NCBI GenBank assembly: GCA_030727885.1
Contig: JANRAT010000041.1
Location: forward strand, 1 to 9,898
Direction of reading: 5' to 3'
DNA length: 9,898 bases
From: Rhodospirillales bacterium
GTDB lineage: Bacteria; Pseudomonadota; Alphaproteobacteria; Rhodospirillales; Casp-alpha2
The notes below the pieces were generated by a model. The model did not search any database and was not told where the DNA came from. It saw only the letters and a program-made list of their open reading frames with translations. This document shows positions 5,903 through 9,898 of this stretch, piece after piece. Every line of letters starts with the position of its first letter. Position 1 is the stretch's first letter. The translations under genes and the position numbers were made by a program.

Positions 5903-6796
5903 TCATTGCGCCTTGGAGATTTCAACCTTAGCCATTTTTTCCAGTGTGCGCGCAAGATCAGTGATGTCGCTATCGCGGCCCAGTTCTGTCATACATTGTC
6001 TGTACAGGGTGCGGATATTCGATCCTAACCACATCGGCGCATCGAATAACTCTGCCTCTTGCCGCCAGAGTTCAAGGTCTTTTTCGATGATGTACATGGC
6101 AGCGCCGTAGTCAAACGCACGGTTAAGAACGTGGTTGGGAATTTTGACTTCCGTAGCGGTATTGCGGCCTGACGAGGAATTTATGACTTCGATCATTTGA
6201 TGAGCATCCAACCCAGCCTTCGCACCCAAAGTCATCGCCTCGAGTGCAATCGCAAGGTTGCCAAATGAAATGATGTTATTCACAAGTTTCATCGTCTGGG
6301 CGGCGCCAGGTTTTTCACCAAGATACGTCGCCTTTCCAGCGATCACTTTAAATATTGGTTCCATGGTGTCGAACGTCTCTTTATCTCCCGAGCACATTAT
6401 GCCGAGTGTGCCTGCGGTCGCACCGGGAGGACCACCGGAGATCGGGGCGTCAAGAAAAGCTCTGCCTGATTTTGCGATGGCGTCAGCCGTTTCGACCGAA
6501 TACGGACTTCCAAACGTTCCAAAGTTGACAACGGCTCTGGCACGATCTCCCGCTAAAACGCCATCCGTACCAAACACAACCTCGTTAGCGGTGACAAGGT
6601 TCGGAAGGCAGTATATGACGATATCGGCCTGGCTCGCCGTCTCTTTAGCGGTTTGCGCAACAGTTGCCCCGCGTTGCGCTAAAATATCGGTGGCGACGGC
6701 ATTGGTGTCACAAACCACCAAATCGTGACCAGCATTCAATATATTGGTAGCTATAGGGCGGCCCATTGCGCCGATGCCAATAAACCCAAAGCGCAT
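5903..6796 (-). CDS. NAD(P)-dependent beta-hydroxyacid dehydrogenase (HIBADH / tartronate-semialdehyde reductase family)
   Basis: This complete 297-residue enzyme has the Rossmann signature GFIGIGAMGRPIA (4-16), the substrate-site motif DAPISGGPPGATAGTLGIM (116-134) and the catalytic lysine K170 in GAAQTMKLVNN (164-174). These define the family that oxidises or reduces 3-hydroxyacids such as 3-hydroxyisobutyrate, tartronate semialdehyde or related four-carbon acids. The order and length match the family; the exact substrate cannot be read. The stretch NFGTFGSPYS (91-100) replaces the more usual acidic and Ser/Thr-rich motif at that place, hinting at a less common subfamily. The start at 6796 is firm: GGAGG lies six bases upstream. 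It is convergent with the SARP gene and its base composition is clearly lower in GC than that of the TDH gene to the right. Confidence 0.88.
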   Translation of the reverse strand: MRFGFIGIGAMGRPIATNILNAGHDLVVCDTNAVATDILAQRGATVAQTAKETASQADIVIYCLPNLVTANEVVFGTDGVLAGDRARAVVNFGTFGSPYSVETADAIAKSGRAFLDAPISGGPPGATAGTLGIMCSGDKETFDTMEPIFKVIAGKATYLGEKPGAAQTMKLVNNIISFGNLAIALEAMTLGAKAGLDAHQMIEVINSSSGRNTATEVKIPNHVLNRAFDYGAAMYIIEKDLELWRQEAELFDAPMWLGSNIRTLYRQCMTELGRDSDITDLARTLEKMAKVEISKAQ

Positions 6797-7051
6797 TTAT
6801 TGCCTCCAAAAGTCGACTGAAAACTGACCATAACAGACAAGTAAGTTTATTGCTAAAAAAGTTATCTTGACCCTGCTTAGCCTGTATTCATGTAACATTT
6901 AGACTTAAGTTTTCTGCTTCTGGCTGGAACCGGAAGTTCACAATCGCAGCCCATTCTGACTGTAATTCGAAATTATTGCGGACATAGCAGGGAGAACATT
7001 CTTTTATGAACCATGCCTTGGAAAAATCGCAATCCCCTTCCCCACACGCCG
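6797..7051. other. AT-rich intergenic region with no supported gene
   Basis: This 255-base stretch lies between two minus-strand genes and must hold the promoter of the dehydrogenase gene, but no -35/-10 pair with good spacing was found. It contains an 8-bp palindrome ACTTAAGT (near 6903). An ATG at 7006 with AGGGAGA upstream opens a plus-strand frame, but that frame runs antisense to the recombinase-like gene and encodes low-complexity sequence, so it is not called. Confidence 0.4.
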
Positions 7052-7468
7052 CTAAACCCCTTTCCGCCGAACCAGCGGCGGTTTCACGCGCAAGGATCGG
7101 CGTTTTGCGTCAGCAGTGCGGGGTTTTCTGCCGCGCGCTGGCTTCGGTGTACCGGCGGCCAGAAAATCCTCGTCACGAAACAGCGGCGGCGAGGGTGGCG
7201 GCAGCTTTTTCAACGCCTCGCGACGGCGGATGCTGTCCAGGGTGCGCTTGACGGTGGCATGCCGGTCCGGACGTCTGCGGACTTTTTCATAATGCATCTG
7301 GCCGATCTGATCGAGCTCACGACGGATCGCATCAAGCCGTTTGGACTCGCCCAGTGTGCGCACATACGCGGCAAGGGTCCACGGATTGGCCGGTGAAGAA
7401 CACAGCCTTCTTGCATCGCACCATGCAACAAAGGCCTGCCAGCTTCTGATTTTAGCAGCTGACGTCAA
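7052..7468 (-). CDS. Orphan tyrosine-recombinase core-binding-like protein
   Basis: The 138-residue product opens with RSWQAFVAWCDARRL (8-22), then NPWTLAAYVRTLGESKRLDA (28-47), LDQIGQMHYEKVRRRP (52-67) and VKRTLDSIRRR (73-83). This pattern closely resembles the SAM-like core-binding domain at the N-terminus of phage-type integrases, including the SxxxYV-type helix and the linker helix. No catalytic domain follows: the rest (about 88-138) is Pro-, Arg- and Lys-rich and likely disordered. The start is TTG at 7468, supported by AAAGGA eight bases upstream; no ATG is near. It could be a stand-alone DNA-binding protein derived from a recombinase, or a decayed remnant. The gene is divergent from the tartrate dehydrogenase gene. 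Domain similarity is by recalled pattern. Confidence 0.65.
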   Translation of the reverse strand: MTSAAKIRSWQAFVAWCDARRLCSSPANPWTLAAYVRTLGESKRLDAIRRELDQIGQMHYEKVRRRPDRHATVKRTLDSIRRREALKKLPPPSPPLFRDEDFLAAGTPKPARGRKPRTADAKRRSLRVKPPLVRRKGV

Positions 7469-7480
7469 ATAATCGGTCCT

Positions 7481-7508
7481 TTAAAAATGCGCCGTACACC
7501 CATATTAA
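7481..7508 (+). promoter_or_regulatory. Candidate promoter of the tartrate/malate dehydrogenase gene
   Basis: TTAAAA (7481-7486), a 16-base spacer and TATTAA (7503-7508) lie in the 89-base gap between the divergent TTG-started gene and the dehydrogenase. Each box matches four of six consensus bases, so support is modest. Confidence 0.25.
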
Positions 7509-7557
7509 TGACACCCTCAAACAAGAAAACATCATCCAGGCAAGGAAACAGAATAGC

Positions 7558-8640
7558 ATGTCAAAACGCGCCATCAAAATAGCAGCAATCCCGGGCGACG
7601 GGATCGGTCCCGAAGTTATCGATGCGGGCATGGAAGTCCTGATGGCCATTGCCGGACGTGATGGCGGTTTCGACATCAAATCCGAACGCTTCGACTGGAG
7701 CTCGCAGCGCTATCTCGACAAAGGCGACTTCATGCCCGAAGACGGCCTTGCAACGCTGCGCGGGTTCGATGCCATTCTGTTTGGCTCCGCCGGTGATCCG
7801 CGCGTGCCGGATCATATCACGCTTTGGGGGTTGCGGCTGAAAATCTGCCAGACCCTTGATCAGTACGCCAATGTAAGGCCCTCGCGCCTGCTGCCGGGCA
7901 TAGAAGGGCCATTGAAAGGCGTCACCTCCAAGGAACTGGACTGGGTCATCGTCCGCGAAAATTCCGAAGGCGAATACGCCGGGGTCGGTGGCCGCGTGCA
8001 TCAGGGCCTGCCCGAAGAAGTCGGCATGGATGTCGCCGTATTTACCCGCTCCGGTGTCGAACGCATCCAGCGCTTTGCCTTCGAACTGGCACGGTCCCGT
8101 CCACGCAAGCTTTTGACGCTGGTCACCAAGTCCAACGCACAACGGCACGGCATGGTGTTCTGGGATGCCGTCTTTGAGCAGATCAAGGGCGACTATCCTG
8201 ACGTCACGACCGACAAGATGCTGGTCGATGCGATGACCACGCGGATGGTTCTGAAACCGGAAAGCATCGACACCGTGGTCGCCACCAACCTGCATGCCGA
8301 TGTGCTGTCTGATCTGGCAGCGGCGCTGTCCGGCTCGCTCGGCATTGCACCGACCGGCAATCTGCGCCCGGAACGTGACGCGCCGTCGATGTTCGAGCCG
8401 ATCCACGGTTCCGCCTTCGACATCATGGGCAAAGGCATTGCCAATCCGCTCGGCACATTCTGGTCCGGTGCCATGCTTCTCGAGCACGAGGGTGAGGCGG
8501 CCGCGGCGGCACGCCTGATGCGGGCGATTGAACGCGTCACCGGCGAAGGCAAATACCTGCCCCGCGATCTTGGCGGCAAGGCCTCAACCCGCGAGGTTAC
8601 CGACGCCGTGCTTGAAGCGATCCAGCAGGACAATGCATGA
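7558..8640 (+). CDS. Tartrate dehydrogenase / D-malate dehydrogenase (decarboxylating), isopropylmalate dehydrogenase family
   Basis: The 360-residue cytoplasmic enzyme has the Mg2+/NAD-dependent decarboxylating dehydrogenase fold. Visible blocks: IAAIPGDGIGPEVI (8-21), RVPDHITLWGLRLKICQTLD (82-101), which is typical of the tartrate/D-malate branch rather than of LeuB, YANVRPSRLLPG (103-114), NSEGEYAGVGGR with Y140, VTKSNAQ with K191, VDAM with D224, NLHADVLSDLAAALSGSLG with D248 and D252, and the cofactor loop EPIHGSAFDIMGKGIANP (280-297). It oxidises D-malate or tartrate with NAD+ and decarboxylates the product; ttuC/dmlA-type names apply to relatives, but the preferred substrate cannot be told from sequence. 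AAGGAAAC lies upstream of ATG 7558. The next gene on the strand starts 55 bases later. An Ldh2-type malate/lactate dehydrogenase follows on the opposite strand, consistent with hydroxyacid metabolism. Confidence 0.9.
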   Translation: MSKRAIKIAAIPGDGIGPEVIDAGMEVLMAIAGRDGGFDIKSERFDWSSQRYLDKGDFMPEDGLATLRGFDAILFGSAGDPRVPDHITLWGLRLKICQTLDQYANVRPSRLLPGIEGPLKGVTSKELDWVIVRENSEGEYAGVGGRVHQGLPEEVGMDVAVFTRSGVERIQRFAFELARSRPRKLLTLVTKSNAQRHGMVFWDAVFEQIKGDYPDVTTDKMLVDAMTTRMVLKPESIDTVVATNLHADVLSDLAAALSGSLGIAPTGNLRPERDAPSMFEPIHGSAFDIMGKGIANPLGTFWSGAMLLEHEGEAAAAARLMRAIERVTGEGKYLPRDLGGKASTREVTDAVLEAIQQDNA

Positions 8641-8695
8641 GCCCTCACCGGGGTGTGATTTGCACCAAGGCTGCAAACAACGGTTAAATGTTTGC

Positions 8696-9358
8696 ATGAT
8701 CCGGATATCGCTTTCTGTTTTGGGCTTGCTGGCATTGTTGAATGCGGCGGCGGCCTATGCCGATGCCGTGCTGCCGATCCGACCAGATCTCAACCCGGCC
8801 CGGTGGGAGACGCTGCACTTCAAGGGCATTCCGGAAACATCCTTTAGACTGGTGGACGGTGGAGCGTTGGAGGTGCTGGCCGACAAAAGCGCCAGCGTGC
8901 TTTATCTGAAGATCGCCGACACGCCGGTTCCGGCAACCCGGCTTTCTTGGGAGTGGCAGATGGTTGAGAGCCTGCCGGCGACCGACCTCACGAAGACCAG
9001 CGGTGATGATCGCAATCTGTCGCTCTATGTGGCCTTCTCCGACAACTCGATGATGTCCCGGGTCAAGGCAATGGTTTCTCCGCTCAGCGCCGGTAACGTG
9101 ATCAATTACATCTGGGGCGGGGCGTAACCGCTTGATATTGCGCATCCCTACTTTCCAAAGACCGGGCGGCTGATCGTTAAGCGGATGGCCGATGCCCCGA
9201 CCGGGGTCTGGTTTGCCGAAACCGTCGATCTGAAAGCCGATTACCAACGTGCCTTCGGCACGCCGTCACCAGGGGTTATGTATATTGCCGTGTCGGGGGA
9301 CTCCGATGCCCTCGGGCTTATCTCGAAGGGCATGATCCGAAACATCGTTCTGGAATGA
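8696..9358 (+). pseudogene. DUF3047 secreted protein interrupted by an in-frame TAA
   Basis: From ATG 8696 the frame encodes a Sec signal peptide (hydrophobic core, cleavage likely after AYA at residue 22) and a DUF3047-like domain: FRLVDGGALEVLADKSASVLY split across 50-70, LSWEWQMVESLPATDLTK (83-100) and SGDDRNLSLYVAFSD (102-116). It stops at codon 144 (TAA, 9125-9127) right after YIWGGA. The same frame then continues for 76 more family-like codons, including HPYFPKTGRLIVKRM, GVWFAETVDLKADYQRAFG and YIAVSGDSDALGL, ending at TGA 9356-9358. The whole 220-codon length fits the family. A single base change (for example AAA to TAA) would explain it; a base-call error or read-through are alternatives. 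If translated as is, the product is 143 residues and lacks the C-terminal third. The family's role is unknown; it acts outside the cytoplasm. No good ribosome site precedes 8696. Confidence 0.75.
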
Positions 9359-9369
9359 ACAGTCCCGCA

Positions 9370-9898
9370 TCATGCGCCGGCCAGCGCACGCACCTCGTCC
9401 AGTGTTTTTTCCGATACCGGCACGCCCTTGATCATGGAGTCCTGCAGCATTGCCTGTTCGCGCTCGCCCGGCAGCATCACCGGGACCGCCGGATCGGCAG
9501 GCGGGGTTGACCGCACAATCCCCTGAAATTCGTTCATCGCATCATTGAAGCGGTCCGTGCCGATCAGACGCGTCGGATCGATCAGCAGAAAAAAATGACC
9601 AAGGTCCTGCGATGTCGTGTTGTTGCCACTCCATGACGTAATGCCGGTCAGAAAGCGCGCCCCCGACAGTACGTCCGACAGAATATCGACGGCCATTGAA
9701 AGGCCGGAACCTTTATGTCCGCCGACGGCGATCAGAAAACCATCCAGTGCCTTGCCTGCATCGGTGGTCGGTTGGCCCAGCGCATCAACCGCCCAGCCTT
9801 CGGGGATTGGGCGGCCTTCAACGTGGGCAGCGCGGATCTTGCCACGGGCGGCGACGCTCATCGCCATGTCGAGAATAAAGTGCGGGGCTGTCGGACAG
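9370..9898 (-). CDS. Malate/L-lactate dehydrogenase (Ldh2 family), C-terminal part, cut by right edge
   Basis: The minus-strand frame enters from the right edge and stops at 9370, giving 175 residues that correspond to about the C-terminal half of a 330-350-residue enzyme. The family blocks are clear: PHFILDMAMSVAARGKI (5-21), IPEGWAVDALGQPTTD (31-46) and GGHKGSGLSMAVDILSDVLSGA (59-80), with the conserved lysine and glycines of GHKGSGL. Ldh2-type enzymes are NAD(P)-dependent and oxidise malate, lactate, ureidoglycolate, sulfolactate or related 2-hydroxyacids; they use a fold distinct from classical LDH/MDH. The substrate cannot be assigned. It is convergent with the interrupted DUF3047 gene, with only 11 bases between the stops and no hairpin terminator seen there. 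Its start lies beyond the window. Confidence 0.87.
   Translation of the reverse strand, partial: CPTAPHFILDMAMSVAARGKIRAAHVEGRPIPEGWAVDALGQPTTDAGKALDGFLIAVGGHKGSGLSMAVDILSDVLSGARFLTGITSWSGNNTTSQDLGHFFLLIDPTRLIGTDRFNDAMNEFQGIVRSTPPADPAVPVMLPGEREQAMLQDSMIKGVPVSEKTLDEVRALAGA

Noticed and set aside
5816..6028. Small plus-strand frame after the SARP gene
   Set aside because: Most of it overlaps the 3' end of the dehydrogenase gene on the other strand, and it has no ribosome site or family pattern.
7006..7251. Plus-strand frame with ATG and an AGGGAGA ribosome-like site
   Set aside because: It runs antisense to the recombinase-like gene, encodes low-complexity Ala/Pro/Arg-rich sequence with no family pattern, and the opposite strand has the recognisable protein.
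7561..8487. Long minus-strand open frame of 308 codons inside the tartrate dehydrogenase gene
   Set aside because: It is a mirror frame of a GC-rich gene; the plus strand carries all the catalytic motifs and the minus translation has no recognisable domain.
8657..8677. TTTGCA/TGCAAA stem after the tartrate dehydrogenase stop as a terminator
   Set aside because: The stem is only six weak pairs with no T-run after it, and the next gene follows closely on the same strand.

Overview
The window looks like chromosomal DNA of an alphaproteobacterium, probably a Rhodospirillales-type marine or environmental one. This placement is an inference from protein style (periplasmic molybdopterin-fold protein next to a membrane sensor, MaoC/PhaJ hydratase, lipoprotein, EamA permease, tartrate/malate dehydrogenase), a fairly high GC content and short intergenic gaps. 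No rRNA, tRNA, CRISPR array, insertion sequence or complete mobile element was seen, and no gap longer than 300 bases lacks a gene.

Layout from left to right. (1) 1-947, minus strand: a secreted SUOX-fold protein translationally coupled (ATGA overlap) to a membrane sensor protein that runs off the left edge; a candidate promoter lies at 1004-1032. (2) 1070-1579, minus: a MaoC/PhaJ-type (R)-enoyl-CoA hydratase followed by a clear intrinsic terminator. It is divergent from (3) 1724-2737, plus: an exported M23/LytM metallopeptidase. The two appear to share overlapping divergent promoters. (4) 2785-4468, minus: an EamA/DMT permease and, upstream of it, a DUF6655-like lipoprotein. (5) 4674-5810: a small DUF4242 (putative nickel-binding) protein on the minus strand, divergent from a SARP/BTAD-family transcriptional activator on the plus strand. 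The spacer carries a perfect direct heptamer repeat that could be the SARP operator. (6) 5903-6796, minus: a beta-hydroxyacid dehydrogenase of the 3-hydroxyisobutyrate / tartronate-semialdehyde reductase family. (7) 7052-7468, minus: a TTG-started small basic protein resembling an isolated tyrosine-recombinase core-binding domain. (8) 7558-9358, plus: a tartrate/D-malate dehydrogenase followed by a DUF3047 gene interrupted by one in-frame TAA. (9) 9370-9898, minus: the C-terminal part of a malate/L-lactate dehydrogenase (Ldh2 family), cut by the right edge.

Three hydroxyacid dehydrogenases of different folds (HIBADH-like, TDH-like, Ldh2-like) lie within 4 kb, which suggests hydroxy/dicarboxylic acid metabolism on the right side, though they do not form one operon. 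The block from about 5064 to 7000 is visibly poorer in GC than its neighbours and borders the recombinase-like fragment, so it may have been acquired.

The items most worth a second look are the SARP-DUF4242 pair with its heptamer repeat, the cysteine-free SUOX-fold protein coupled to a sensor, the orphan core-binding-domain protein, and the in-frame stop in the DUF3047 gene. No clearly new multi-gene system can be demonstrated from the sequence alone.
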